Shown here one piece after another: positions 11,760 to 23,786 of a stretch of 64,000 nucleotides of DNA. The notes under the pieces were generated by a model. That model was not told the origin of the DNA. It ran no database searches and saw only the letters and a list, made by a program, of their open reading frames with translations. Source of the DNA: Norana najaformis (taxonomy: Eukaryota; Annelida; Clitellata; Crassiclitellata; Hormogastridae); the NCBI GenBank assembly GCA_964023275.1, contig OZ029915.1:14142712-14206711 (forward strand), read 5' to 3'. The translations under genes were made by a program, and so were the position numbers. Within the stretch, counting starts at the first letter, position 1. Each line of letters opens with the position of its first letter.

Positions 11760-13165
11760 CTTTTCCTAAACTTACTGTTTAACTGGGCGAGGGCTCTCTC
11801 CCCTTCCCAGAAAAGGGCTTTCTTCCCCTCCCTCAAGCATCCTGGCTTGGATATCCATCTACTGACCTATCCTTCCTATCTCAACTAATTGAAAAACATG
11901 TATCCATCCCGTTAATACAATACCTTGAGGCTAACTCTACTGCCTAGCCAACAATCGGGCTTCAGAAGATTTCATTCTACTGAATCTGTCATCACCCGCA
12001 TTCTACCTGACACATTCGGGGCCTTTGATGGGGGACAAGTGACTCTCCCTGCCCTCTTCGACATTAGCACCGCTTTCGATACGCAGTCGACCATAGTGTC
12101 CTATTAAAGCTTCTAGACAGATCACTCGGCATTTCTAGCCCGGCTCTGTCCTGGTTCTCTTCTTTTCTCTGTGATCACTCTCACTCTGTCATCTTTGGAG
12201 AAACATGCACCGTCTGGTCCCCGGTAACCATGGGCCTTCCACATGGTCCGGTCCTTGCTCCGCTCCTTTTCGTTCTTTACACTGCTGACCTTCTTCATTA
12301 GGGGTAATACCCCATCAATATGACGACGACACACAGGCTTATACTCATGGCCCGGCAGCAGAGGCTGCCTCTATGACCCAGAAATTGCTTCGTGCATCGT
12401 CGGCACTCGAAGCCTGGTTAAAATCTGACCACCTTCATCTGAACCTCAACAAGACTCAGTTCATCTGGCTTGGCCACTCCATCCACCTCTCAAAGATTGA
12501 CATGGTAAATTGATCCCTGCTCTTTCCCCACGTCTCTTTCCACACCTCGGTGCGAAACTTGAGAGTGACTCTGGATCGGGAGCTCACTTTGCGGGAGCAC
12601 ATTAATAACGTCTGCCATACCTGCCTTTACCACCTGCATCAAATATGCACTATCCAATGCTTCCTTTCAACCCAGGCCTCCATCACTCTAGTTCACGCAC
12701 TCATCTGCTCCAGAATTGACTTTGGAAACATGGTTTTTGCTGGTCTTGGGTCCTTCTCCCTTTCCCAACTTCAAACTGTCCTAAGTGCTGCAGCTCGCTT
12801 GAATGGCAGCATTTATAAGGTTGGCCATATCTCCTCACTCATGTTGGAAAAACTTCACTGGCTTCCAATTCGTGAGCGCATTCTCTTTAAAATACTGGTC
12901 CTTGTGTGCAGCTGCCTTGTTGGCTGTGCTCCAGTTTACCTAAGGGAACTTTGTGCACCTGTTTCTACTGTCCATGGTCGCCAACTGTTGCCATCGGCTG
13001 TTCAAGGAAACCTGGTGGTCCCTATGGTTCGCATTACCACCCCACAGCGGCGAAGCTTTGCCCTTGTTGGCCCTGCTTCATGTTACGACCTGTCTGGTGA
13101 CCTTTGGTGGGAATTCCTCTTTCTCTCCTCTCTCTTTTCCCAAGCGTTTGAAGACCATATTATTC
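11760..13165 (+). mobile_element. CR1/L2-like LINE, RT to C terminus, decayed (family 3)
   Basis: Plus-strand frames read, in order: QQSGFRRFHSTESVITRIL; FDISTAFDT (RT motif A); ADDTQAYTHGP (the YADD box, its Tyr altered by decay); LKSDHLHLNLNKTQFIWLG; then a 245-codon frame at 12550 with HINNVCHTCLYHLHQI, ICSRIDFGN, LEKLHWLPIRERILFKIL and APVYLRELC. The order is that of a CR1/L2 ORF2. Several stops and frame changes separate the pieces. The 3' end is fused to an oppositely oriented LINE at about 13165. Confidence 0.85.
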
Positions 13166-13440
13166 TCCATTATTTATTTATTTATTTATTTATACAGAAC
13201 ACTTATATAGCGCCCCTTCAAGAAAACTACTCAGAAGCGCTCCCAAACCAACCTCGGCGAAAGAGAACAGTCTTAAGAGAAGAATAGAAGATAGAAGTAA
13301 AATCCCGGGGCAGAAGACGTAGAGTAACAGGAAGTCCATTCCAGAGGGTTGGGGCAGCAACAGAGAAAGCACGACGCTGCATGGTCGAGGTGCAAGCGCG
13401 AGGCACTAGTAGATTACCACTAGCAGTGGAGCAAAGAGAA
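13166..13440 (-). mobile_element. CR1/L2-like LINE, 3' end, facing family 3
   Basis: A (TTTA)n tail at 13169-13192 is followed by ACACTTATATAGCGCCCCTT, the tail motif also seen in family 2. The minus strand then reads QRRAFSVAAPTLWNGLPVTL, a LINE C terminus. Two LINE 3' ends meet head-on here. Confidence 0.75.
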
Positions 13441-13719
13441 GGTTAGTTCTTGGATATCGGGCCGGGAGCGCCTCTGCTGAGTTCTATCTTGAAGTGATGC
13501 ATTATTTTTTTGATTACAATTACAATAAACAATGAAGATTTTGCTTCCTGAACACTTTTTGGCATATCTTGTGGATTTTTGGCTGCTGATCACGAAAATA
13601 ACCCTCAAGCTTTTCTATCACATACCATTTTTTGGAATTGCCGATTTTTCTGATTTCATCTCACATTTTCAGTCTATTAATTTGTTGCCAACAAAGTAAG
13701 CAGCTTTGTTTAGTTCAGG

Positions 13720-13880
13720 CATGCCTGAGCACGCACACAGTGCAGGTAGCACAACGCGCAATGGAAATGCTAATGCTTAGGCAAGCCTGAGCATGCATAG
13801 TCAGGGTAGATGCTGGCAGGACAGGCTATAAAAGCAGCTCGCACACACAGATAATATGCATTACATTGATATCAGTTTGT
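13720..13880 (+). promoter_or_regulatory. TATA-like core promoter and GGCAnGCCTGAGCA repeats
   Basis: TATAAAAG at 13827-13834 sits in a GC-richer stretch (AGGCTATAAAAGCAGCTCGC). Upstream lie two related words, CAGGCATGCCTGAGCACGCA (13719) and AGGCAAGCCTGAGCATGCAT (13779), 60 bp apart. A TCAGTTT at 13872 resembles an initiator but lies 45 bp from the TATA, further than usual. It is upstream of the 14272 ORF in the same direction. It is a promoter by pattern only. Confidence 0.4.
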
Positions 13881-14079
13881 CCGCATGTCGATGCACATTA
13901 GGTTGCCCTAATTTTCTCATTTTCGAAATTCGCAACTCTCACCATTGCAAATGGTTTCATTTTAGAAAGAAACATTTTGTGTAAAATTTGAAGCAGATCA
14001 ATCTGCATTTAGAGGTTGCTCACGGGGCCAAAGTTTACTATGTAGACAGACAGCATGGTATGAACATTCATAAACTCTT

Positions 14080-14190
14080 ATGTACAGTGCACACAGCTCT
14101 TTTGCACATGGTTCTTTGCACACGAGTCCTTTACACAATTCACCGTTGCACACGGCTATTTTGCACCCGGTCTTTTGCACACGTGACCGA
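14080..14190 (+). repeat. Short degenerate tandem repeat, TTTGCACACGG-like
   Basis: Five to six copies of a word like CTTTTGCACACGG occur at irregular 16-22 bp spacing between about 14090 and 14185. They sit between the TATA-like site and the 14272 ORF. Function unknown. Confidence 0.55.
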
Positions 14191-14271
14191 CTACCTATAT
14201 TAAGATGGTTAACTTGTCAAAACAGTTGAGATGTACGTCCACTCATCGAGAGACAATCGGAGCCGAAGAAT

Positions 14272-14968
14272 ATGAACAGAGTTGAAGAAGACGGTGGGAG
14301 CCGACACTCACCCACCGAGAACGGTAGGAGCAGCAGACGAAGGAGATGTTTTGAGCCGAAGAAGATGGCAACACGTTCGCAAGATTACCTAGTTAGCCCT
14401 GCAGAAGGGATAGAAGGAAGTAAACTACTGTCGGAGAAGCAGGTCCTTGGCCACGTTATGTGTCGCCACAGTGTACTGAAAGAGGATATCCGAATGGCAG
14501 CGACCCGCACCATACAGCGAGTCAAAGATTTCTGGTGCCGCACTAGAATTCCAACCAAACATCGCCAACACTCAATTAAAAAGCTTGAGCAACTACTCTA
14601 TGAATGGCAGGGGCTGAAGAAGAACGAGAGTCTTCAGTCCCAGACTCAAAACATCCAAAGAAGCTACGTTTTTAGACAGCATCGGGGAACTGTTTGACAC
14701 TGTGCATCCTAACGCCGTAGAGCTCATCGAGAATCAAGAAGACAAGCTCTTGATCGAACCACAGCGGAAAGGGACGACAGGGCTGCATGACAGGAGTCGA
14801 CAAGGCGCTGCTCCAGCGGGAGCAGAAGCAGATGGAGAAAGAGGAGACGCTGCAAAGGAGGTGACAGAGATCCCAACTTCAGAAAGACACCCTTTTGGAG
14901 AAAGTTATGTTCGAGAGCAGCACCAAGTTAGTGTGAATATGAAGATCAAGATCCACGTCCTGGTATGA
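14272..14968 (+). pseudogene. Unclassified conserved-looking ORF, interrupted
   Basis: A 141-codon frame (14272-14697) reads LGHVMCRHSVLKEDIRMAA, IQRVKDFWCRTRIPTKHRQH and KKLEQLLYEWQGLKKN. An overlapping frame continues FLDSIGELFDTVHPNA, and another has GRQGCMTGVDKALLQREQKQ. From memory this order (RIPT, KLE..W..L.KN, DLFD.AHADA, GR.GCMAGVD) recurs in uncharacterised, often multicopy proteins of cnidarians and arthropods. I cannot verify that here. The spacing of Trp and basic residues faintly resembles a Myb/SANT or MADF fold. At least two frame changes make this copy non-functional as one protein. It may be cargo of an unrecognised mobile element. Confidence 0.45.
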
Positions 14969-15017
14969 GTACTGCTAACCCGTCACGAAAACGAAATGGA
15001 CTGAGTGACATACATGA

Positions 15018-18000
15018 TGATGGTCTTTTGAATGAAACTTTATTGATTCCAAAAAGAACAACCAAAAGAACAAATACACTGACCATTGCATAGATTGTTG
15101 GGATACAAATGGTAGACCCAAAAGGGACCTAAGTCCCACTAAATTAGGGCCGCCTATTAAAGAACGATGCATATGGCGATAAAAAATGTTTAACCGATAT
15201 TAAGTACAATTGAACTATAAAGAAAGTCTTAACTAAACCTTAACTAAAAAGAAACTAAGAAAGTGAATCACCATTGTGATCTCTATGAAACTGAAAATGA
15301 GTCATAACTGTGACTTCTAGAAACATAAATAAAAAATTTATAGACTAAACAGATATGAGCATTATAATCAACAGTTTAGTGACATTATTAGGAAATTATG
15401 CAGATGCTTTTTAAACAAATACAGACAAGGTAGGTTACGGATTTCTAAAGGTAATTTATTCCAAATTGACGGACCAATACATTTAATGTTGAAGTATCTA
15501 GTGTTAGTTCTTGCAAAAGTACCACAAAAATTATTCTGAAATCTAGTGGAATAGCTATGAAGTTGAGAGAAATGTACAAAATAGTTGTCAAATACACAAG
15601 GTAACAATCTTCGTTCATAGCGATACATGAATTCTACGATTTGAAATTTATTTATATCATCTATCATTAAAATATTTAATACTGAAAATAGACTATTAGT
15701 GCCTTTTCCACAATGTTGTTTAGCAATGATTCTTAGAGCAGGACGTTGTAACATTAATAAACCCTTGAGACGAGAGGAATAATTTGTTGCCCAGATAATA
15801 TTAGAATAAGAAAGATAAGGATATATAAGACAGTAGCACAAGTTTAACAATATGGGTTGAGGTAATACATGTCTAATGCGATGTAAAATACCCAAACTTT
15901 TAGCAATTTTCTTCGATATTTGGGAGATATGCATGTTCCATGTAAGATGATTATCAATAAAAACACCAAGAAATTTACAGGAATTAACTTCTTGGATTTG
16001 TTGATTGTCAATAAGGATGTGTTGTTCTTGAGTAGGTAAAATTTTTCTACGAGAATAGAATAATATAAAATAAGTTTTGCTTAAGTTAAGAGATAATCTA
16101 TTTGCCTTAAACCACTCAGCTATTAATTCAAGTTCATTATTTGCACTTTTAATTAGTATATCCAAAGATTTATGAGATAAGAAGATATTAGTATCATCAG
16201 CAAATAAGATGAAGTGGAATAGGGTAGAGGAATTTTGGAGATCGTTTATATAAATTAGAAACAACAGTGGGCCTAAAATTGATGCTTGTGGTACTCCATA
16301 TTGGATAGGTTTAAAGACAGACGGGCACCATTACATAAAACCTGCTGTTGCCTATTGTTGAGATAGGTTTCAAACCATAATAATGGGATCCCTCGTATAC
16401 CATTAAAACTCCAATTTTTTAATAGAATAAAGTGATTTACTGTGTCGAAGGCTTTTGCTAAGTCAAAAAATGTTCCTAAAGATATTTTATTTTCATCAAA
16501 AGCCTGGGAGATTTTATCATGCATATCTAGTATAGCCATAGAAGTAGAATGGCCAGACTGAAAACCAAATTGATTTGGATATAGCAAGTTAAATTTTGTA
16601 AAAAAATCATATAAACGTTTATACATCAGCTTTTCAAAAATATTTTGAAAAGAATGGAAGAACAGATATTGGTCTGTAGTTATTCACACTTTCTTTATTC
16701 CCTGATTTAAAAATAGGGGTCACTTTTGCAACTTTCATTCTATTAGGGGCAGTACCAGTGAGGAATGAACTATTTATTATTTGAGCTAGTGGTGTAGCAA
16801 TAAGGTGAATAGTAAGTGCTGCTAAGTGTGGGTCAATGTCATCAGGATCAGCACTATGAGTTATTTTTAATGAGTGCGATATTGCTATAAGCTCGTCTGC
16901 AGAAGTTTGATATAAAGCAAATGACTGAATAGGCGGGTTTTTCAGAAAACTTTGAAAAGGAGATTTTGATTTAGGAATCTTAAATGCTAGTGAGTGACCA
17001 ATACTTGTAAAGTAATCATTAAATTTGTTTGCAATGGAATTGGCATCAGTCACTTTTATCCCATTAGTACCTATACAATCAACAATTTTGTTAATATCAC
17101 TTGTTTTGACAAGCGAGCGAATGACACTCCATGTCATTTGAATGTTGTGTTGATATTTAGCAAATTTGTCAGCATAGTATTGTTGTTCAGCTGCAATTTT
17201 GATTTGCTTGAATTTATTACAATATTTAACAAATATGGATTTATTAATGTCAGTGGGTTTTTAGATATCTCAAATATAGCATAGATTTCTTTTGGCAGGA
17301 CTTCAATAGTGCAGGTGTCATCCAAGGTTGTTGTGGTCATTTGCGCTGAGAACCCAACTGAGGGGTTATAGGTAAAGCTTTATTATATGCAGCTTTGTAT
17401 TTATCGAGAAACAGGGTGTAAGCTAGAGAGGGGTCATTATTATTACAGGCTAAGGATACAGGGGTCCAGTCCATCTTTTAACAATGAGTGGAACTGTGTA
17501 ATTGATTCATTGTTAGTTATCCGTTTAGTATACAAGGGCTGAATATTTGCAGGTGGTTGGTGGAGTTCACCCCATGTCACAATAGGGAAGTGATCAGATA
17601 TGTCACTTATAATAATACAAGAGTCAGAAAATATCGTTTGAGCATTTATAAATATGTTATCAATTAAAGAAGCTGTAGTAGCAGTGACTCTTGTTGGACG
17701 GAGTATGGAAGGAAGGAAATGAAAAGAAGGGTATTAAAACAATTTTGTCTGAATGGGTGTTCATCGGTTCGTAAGAGGTCAATATTGTAATCACCTAATA
17801 AACTAACTTTTTTGCCGGTCTTAGATAAGTGAGTTAATAATTGTTCAAATTCAGTGTTAAAAGGTTCTAATGAAAGACCTGGTGGGTGGTAGATGACCCC
17901 AAGTATCAAGCCTTTTCCCTTTGTTTGAGGTACAGTTATGAACATACTCTCATATGTAGAATGATCTTGTAAGGGACTAACCAAGTCAAGTGATTTATAT

Positions 18001-18830
18001 CTTATGTCATCTGTAATAAAGAATGCAACACCTCCACCCCTGCCTGTCCCTCTGCATTTGAATATGAAGTGGTACCCTGGAATAAATATGTTGGTGGCAG
18101 TGATGGAGTCAAGCCAGGTCTCAGTTAGGGCCAAAATGGTAATAGAAAGTTGGGAAAGAATTGTAGTGATATCGGGTATTTTAGAAGTAAGACTGTGACA
18201 ATTTAAGTGCATAATACTAAAAGATTTGTTAGTGTACGTTTTGAATTTAAATTTCAAATTGTCAAAAGTTTTATATGAGCTTGAATAATGGTTGGTTAAG
18301 TAGTAGTTTTTATCAGGATCTAATTCATTATTGTTTAGTAGCATATGTTGGTCGTCTCTGTCAATTGGATTAAATTTTAATTTATCCCAATGCATATTTA
18401 AATTAGATTGGGTATCACTTAATGGAGATATAGCTTCAATAAACAAATCATCATCAACAATGTGATTAAAAGGGAAGGAAGTGCATTCAGGACAATACCA
18501 TGAGGTATTAACAAAGTTTGATAAAGGATCTACAAAGTGAATGTGTGCTAATTTATTACATACTGCACAATTAATAAATGGTTGAGTATTATTAACATGA
18601 TTGTTACAGATGAAACAAAAATTCTCTAACCTATATGGGTTGTTCTTTAACATTTGTTAGTGGTAGCTGATCAAACCTATGTAATAACTGAATTGTAAGG
18701 AACAGAAAAGAAAAAACCGGTGGAGTGACCAACAGTAAAAACATATGATACATAAAAAGTGAAATCATAAATTGTTTGGACCACATGCCTTTTTGTATAC
18801 CAATAACATAAAACATACATTACAAGTACA
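15018..18830 (-). mobile_element. Near-complete PHD-finger LINE (CR1/jockey-like)
   Basis: In coding order on the minus strand: a zinc-finger region with Cys13, Cys16, Cys29, Cys32, His37, Cys54 and Cys57 (PHD-like; the H-x2-C cysteine is Phe); an endonuclease with LNCHSL, LTETWLD, RGGGVAFFI, GVIYHPPG, LLGDYNIDLL and DISDHFPIV (SDH catalytic box); then RT with NNYRPISVLPFFSK, GFQSGHSTSMAILDMHD, FDLAKAFDTVNH and FADDTNIFLS; then WNKLPLEIRNLP near the stop at 15368. The main frames are 18653-17664, 17340-17134, 17137-16634, 16626-16273 and 16264-15368, so only about four or five breaks separate it from a whole ORF. The 3' UTR ends near 15018 with AATAAAGTTTCATTC on the coding strand. It is the youngest LINE in the window. 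The clade is not settled. Confidence 0.9.
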
Positions 18831-19045
18831 GAAAATGAATTTATAAATGGTTCAGAAAAAACGAGCCATCTTATAACTCAAGAAATAAGAAACAAATACT
18901 TGAAAAAGATGAGTTGAACATTCGGGTTATATCTAGATCTTTCAGTGACTGGATTCTTTGTGAATAGTTACCTTGAGAAAGATGAGGTGAAAATTAAGCC
19001 TGAAAGCTGCCTTATTACACAGTGGCCTTGTCCACCCTTCAATCC
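18831..19045. other. Short spacer, nothing recognised
   Basis: It holds a near-duplicate pair of about 20 bases (TTGAAAAAGATGAGTTGAA at 18899 and CTTGAGAAAGATGAGGTGAA at 18971). No gene is seen. Confidence 0.3.
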
Positions 19046-19049
19046 CTAT

Positions 19050-19870
19050 TGGCTATGCAGTGCACATGAAAGAATCCTATGAAAACATGGAACTGTTGAA
19101 ACACATACAGTACAACAATTACAATTGGAACATCTGTGGTAATCTAAAAGTAGTGGCAATGCTACAAGCTGGGATACGCCAAGTAGTGTTGTTTCATTTG
19201 CAATTGGAGCAGCAGTGCTAAAGAATGTCATTACATTAAAAAGAACAGGCCTCTCTGTGAGCATTTGGATTCAGGACAGAAAAATGTGGCACATAAACCA
19301 CTTGTCGACGCAAGAAAGATATTTTTGCCTCCTCTTCATATAAAACTCGAACTGATGGGAAATTTTGTGAAAGTGGTGAACAAGGAAGGTGAAGGATTTC
19401 GAAATTTGAGAACCATATTTCCAAGAATAACAGATACCAAGATTAAGGAAAGCATTTTTGTTGGTCCACAAATCAGACACATCATCAATGACAAGCGGTT
19501 TGAAGATCTGCTAGTCGGGCCAAAGAAATTTGCATAGAAGGCTTTCAAGGCTGTTGTTGAGAATTTTCTTGGCAGCTACCGAGTACCAGCTACGTCTGGC
19601 TGAACATTGACAACATGCTTCAAACACACAAAACCATGAAGTGCAACATGTCGCTGAAGATTCTTTTTCTGCAATACGCTTGGACTTCTTTCCTGCCAAT
19701 CTTGGTGCAGTCAGTGATGAACATGGTGAAAGGTTTCACTAGAACACTGCGACAATTGAAAAGCGGTATCAGGGCAACTGGAACCCATAAATGCAAGCAT
19801 TAGACGCCGAGTACAAGCGAAAATCGACAGGAAAACACTTAGCTCAGTTGAACTAATGCAATATGTCAGC
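19050..19870 (+). pseudogene. Decayed unclassified ORF (LPPLHIKL...SDEHGERF type)
   Basis: A 90-codon frame (19265-19537) reads HKPLVDARKIFLPPLHIKLE, LMGNFVKVVNKEGEGF, RITDTKIKESIFVGPQIR. Beyond its stop, other frames continue with KAFKAVVENFLG, CNMSLKILF, LGAVSDEHGERFH and IEKRYQGNWNP. From memory, this string of motifs is common in multicopy, uncharacterised proteins of insects, cnidarians and molluscs, often predicted next to mobile DNA. I do not know its superfamily. The copy is broken in several places and cannot make one protein. It lies between the PHD LINE and the RPRD2 gene. Confidence 0.6.
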
Positions 19871-20204
19871 ATCATCGTGCCATTGTAAATTTTAATATAT
19901 GTCCAATTTCATGTCCCTGGGTACATTGAGGCAAAAACGGAATTTTGTTAAAATAGGTGTGCCATTTATAAGAAAAAGTAGGCCTGTAAGTGCAATATAC
20001 ATCGTACAATATATGTCGTAGACACTGCATTGCTCTGATATAGCAATTAACATGTAAGTCGAACACTGGGCCAACGGTTATGGTTTTGTTTAACTGCATG
20101 TACGTTGGCCCAATGCTGGTATGGTGGTTGGGAATTACCTTAAAAGTCTATGTGCTTATGTGTTATGTATCTGGCTGCAGATCTCTTTGCTCTGTATTCG
20201 TAAT

Positions 20205-20640
20205 CTCAAGATTTTACAGCGAAAGCTAAGTTGCGGGAACCAGCTTGAGTGAGTGAGTTCCCGGTCAAGATCCAGCAGACAGGCAGAACGGCTACGGTGG
20301 ATGGTGTCTGAAGAGAGATAAGGAGAAGAGGAAGAATCAGGATAAGATTTTTGGAAGACTAATGTTTTCAGTTTTGAGTGAAAGAAATACAAGAGGTGAA
20401 GTGCTGGTGATATCGAATGATAAATCAGATAATGGTTGTAATTCTGGCAGAAGTTTATTTTGGTCAAATATTACAGCTAAATTGCGAAAAGAAAAGTTAG
20501 TATTAAAGATTTTGGTGCAGGCAGTCGAGGCTGAGGGAGATAGGGGATCGGGAATTTTTGAGCTGGTCGCTTAGAGCAATAAGTATGAATTCGGTTTTAG
20601 AGTACAAATTGAGTTATCTGTACGCTGTTCCCTTGTTCTT
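20205..20640 (-). mobile_element. L2/CR1-like LINE fragment (family 1)
   Basis: The minus strand first matches the coding part of the 22470-21430 copy (shared TAAGTATGAATTCGG at 20580 and 22380) and then the family-1 3' UTR, with the C-terminal codons missing between them. This is an internally deleted copy. Confidence 0.65.
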
Positions 20641-20819
20641 TACGCTTCCACAAAACAACAATGTATGGTAGTTTTCCGAGGTCCGCCCCTCGTTCTGAAA
20701 CAGGATGCCACGCAGTCTGCAACATTAGCTTTTGTACTTTCTATCACTCTATTTCGCCAGGTTGAAGTCCATTTAGTTTGTTCCATCGTTGTTTTATTGT
20801 GTCAGATCTGGAGCATCCG

Positions 20820-20905
20820 ATTTCGTCTTGGCCGAATACGCTGAATAAGCCGTTTCCCGTGACTTAGCTTTCGTTTGGCGCTGATTATGATTACGATCTC
20901 TGAGA
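20820..20905 (+). mobile_element. L2/CR1-like LINE tail, short (family 1)
   Basis: CTGAATAAGCCGTTTCCCGT and GACTTAGCTTTCGTTTGGCG match the last 80 bases of the family-1 tail. It lies just upstream of RPRD2. Confidence 0.6.
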
Positions 20906-21187
20906 AGTTTTCACTCAGAGGCGCTGCATAAATGTGTTCTTACCTTTACGATTATAAACATCATGAAACCTGCCTAATGTTTGACGTCCGCTTAGGATCA
21001 CTTCGGAAGTGGCGTTTTTATGTTTCTATTATTTGGTGAAGTCTATGGTCTAATTCTGACATGTCGTGGCCCTCGATGGCGTTCAGCTGTTATTATGACG
21101 ATTGGGGAACGGAGTGAATTAATGAAGCAATGACTGAGGAGGTAAGAAATCCTTAAATGGGTTCGTAGAAATTGATAATGCTGCAGA
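20906..21187 (+). promoter_or_regulatory. Likely promoter and 5' UTR region of the RPRD2-like gene
   Basis: CACTTCGGAAGTGGCG at about 21000 contains an ETS/GABP-type core in near-palindromic form, and GATGGCG at 21077 resembles a YY1 site. Both are typical of TATA-less housekeeping promoters. There is no TATA box. CTGCAG directly before the ATG could instead be a splice acceptor for an upstream 5' UTR exon; the sequence does not decide. Confidence 0.35.
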
Positions 21188-23746
21188 ATGTCATCTCTCG
21201 ATGATGTCTACATCGAGAAGAGACTGTCAAGTGTTGCCAACACGCAAGAAAGTATCCAGAGCTTGTCTCTGTGGGCTCTCCATCACAAAGCGCAACATAA
21301 ACAGATCGTCAACATCTGGCTTCAGCTTCTAAACTCTGGTAATTTTGCTCATTATTAATTTAGCTTATTATTGATTTCTCTAAGTTCTTACCTTGTTAAT
21401 TAGTATCTTAAAGAAATAGTAATCGTAATACAGAGATTTATACAACGGCCAACGAAAGCCACGTCACGAGGACCATTTTATTCACAGGCGCTCAGTCAAA
21501 ACAAAATCGATAGGCAGAAGTGTTCGGTTCCTGGTCAAAATCCTAAAGTCAGGCAGAGAGACAGCGTGGCAGCTAGCGTGAGTGATGTTTGGGATTGGAG
21601 TGGAAAGAGGGATAACAGGAAGAAGGGGAGTCAGGATAGGATCTGTGATAGAGGAAATGTTTTCAGTTTTGATTGAAAGGCCAGTGCAGAAATTGCAAGT
21701 GGTGGAGCAGAGGTGAGTTTGTATGATGGGTCAGATAACTGCCACAGTTCTGGGGAGTTTATTCCAGAGTGGTGGGGCAGCTATGGCTATGGAGAATTTG
21801 CCAAATTTTAAGGATGAGGTGATGGACTGGTGAAGTGTTAGGGCAGAAGAGGAGCCGGTTGAGCGGAGTGGTTGGATTGTAAATAACTGATGAAGATCGG
21901 AGGGTTGGGAGGATTGAAGTGTGTTGTAGGTAAGTGATAGTACTTTGTACTCGATTCGTTCAGGTATTTTAAGCCAGTGAAGTGATTTAAGAACAGGAGT
22001 TATGTGATGGTGTTTGGGGGTTTTGGTGACAGCACGAGCAAGAGCATTCTGGATGGCTTGAAGGCGGGTTATTTGGGTGGAGCCTATGTTCAGGAAAAGT
22101 GAAATACAATAGTCTAGCATGGACTATGGATGTGGTGATGGTTGACACAGTTTTAAAGTCAAGCATAGGGCAGATTCTGCGAAGGTCATAGATTTGCATA
22201 AAGCAAGAGTGGGAGAGAGGGGTAATGTGATAAGAGAAACTGAGGTTTTGGTCAAAGATCACACCTACTGTAAGTTGCAGACAGAAGAGTTAGTGTTAAA
22301 GGTGCGTGTGGAGGCAGAGTCCAGGCTGAGAGAGATAGAGGGATCTGAAATTTTCTTGAGCTTGTCGCGTAAACCTATATAAGTATGAATTCGGATTTAG
22401 ATGGGTTCAAGTACAGGAGATTAGATGTGCTGTGTATAGTTTATCTGCAAGTCTACATCTTTTAAAAGAGAGCAGTCGAAAACCTGTTTTGATTCTTGGC
22501 ACGCGTTTATTTAATTTTAGCTTGCTGTTTGTGTCATAGTATGAGAATAACCCCAGACACTGTATGGCAACTTGTTGTGGTTAATGAAAGGCTGTGATGC
22601 TAAAATCTGTGCATTTCTGTCTTGTCTGTAGCAACGTTGGATCTTCGATTGAACTTATTCTATCTTTGCAATGAAATGGTGCAGACGTGTAAGAAGAGAA
22701 ATGCAGATTTATTTAAAGATTCATTTAAAAGAGTTCTTCGAGAAGCAGTTGTTTTTGTGAGGTAAGTTAGACTTATTTTTGCTGATGTATCATTTGTTTT
22801 TTATCCTTTGCGTAGAAGAAATTGTACATTCTGTCAGTCATGAGATTGAATATGTTTAGGGTGGAAATAGGTCTGTAGCGTAAAGCAAATGATACGCACT
22901 TCCACTGTATGCTGTTAACAATATTGGCAAAATCTTTATAGTAAACACTGGTTTTTTAATGGAAAGCAGATGACTGATATTCTGCAAGCAGACGTTGACT
23001 GGACTTAAGTCAAATGTCTAATTGCGCAATTTATGTTCTGCGGGAAGGCTGACTGAGGCCATGAAGGTTGTAGTACTTGCACTGAAGAACAGATGTGCGC
23101 TAATGTTGTAGTTGGTTAAATTTTGGCTCATCAGATTTACCTAGCTGAGTTTTAGCCACACAATGACTTTCTGTGATATAGCTTTTCAAAATAAGGCATC
23201 CTGAATAAACAGAACGTGTTAAAAATACATTGCTAATAACTGTAGGTTCTTTCTAGCAATGTAATTTAGCCTCTCAGTTGCCTTGGTTGATGTGTTGTTG
23301 ACAGAGATTCTCCTGTGAGGTCTAACGTTGAAAGAATATTCCGAATCTGGATTGAAAGAAATGTGTTTGAGGCAGACTATGTTGAGGAACTCATGACACT
23401 TTTGTGTAAGGAACTAAATGGATGTTCTTTCAATAGAGTGATTATGCTTTTCATTTTAATCTTAACTAATGACTTCTATAGCACCACTTTCATATTGCCA
23501 AAGAAATCAATCGATGGTTGCTTGAAGTGAAATCGTAATCAAAATCATAATTCATTGGATCCAAGGGCAGATCCAGGGAGGGGGCTTTTCAGCTAACCCT
23601 GTGTCAGAGCTAACCCAAACTTAGCTCTGCCCACTTTGAGTGAGTGAATACCGAGATTAATCACAATTAAAAGCTGTAAGCATGAACCATATCTAGATAT
23701 ATATTGTATATACACACACAGTATATATATATATATATAATATATA

Positions 23747-23786
<40 letters not shown>

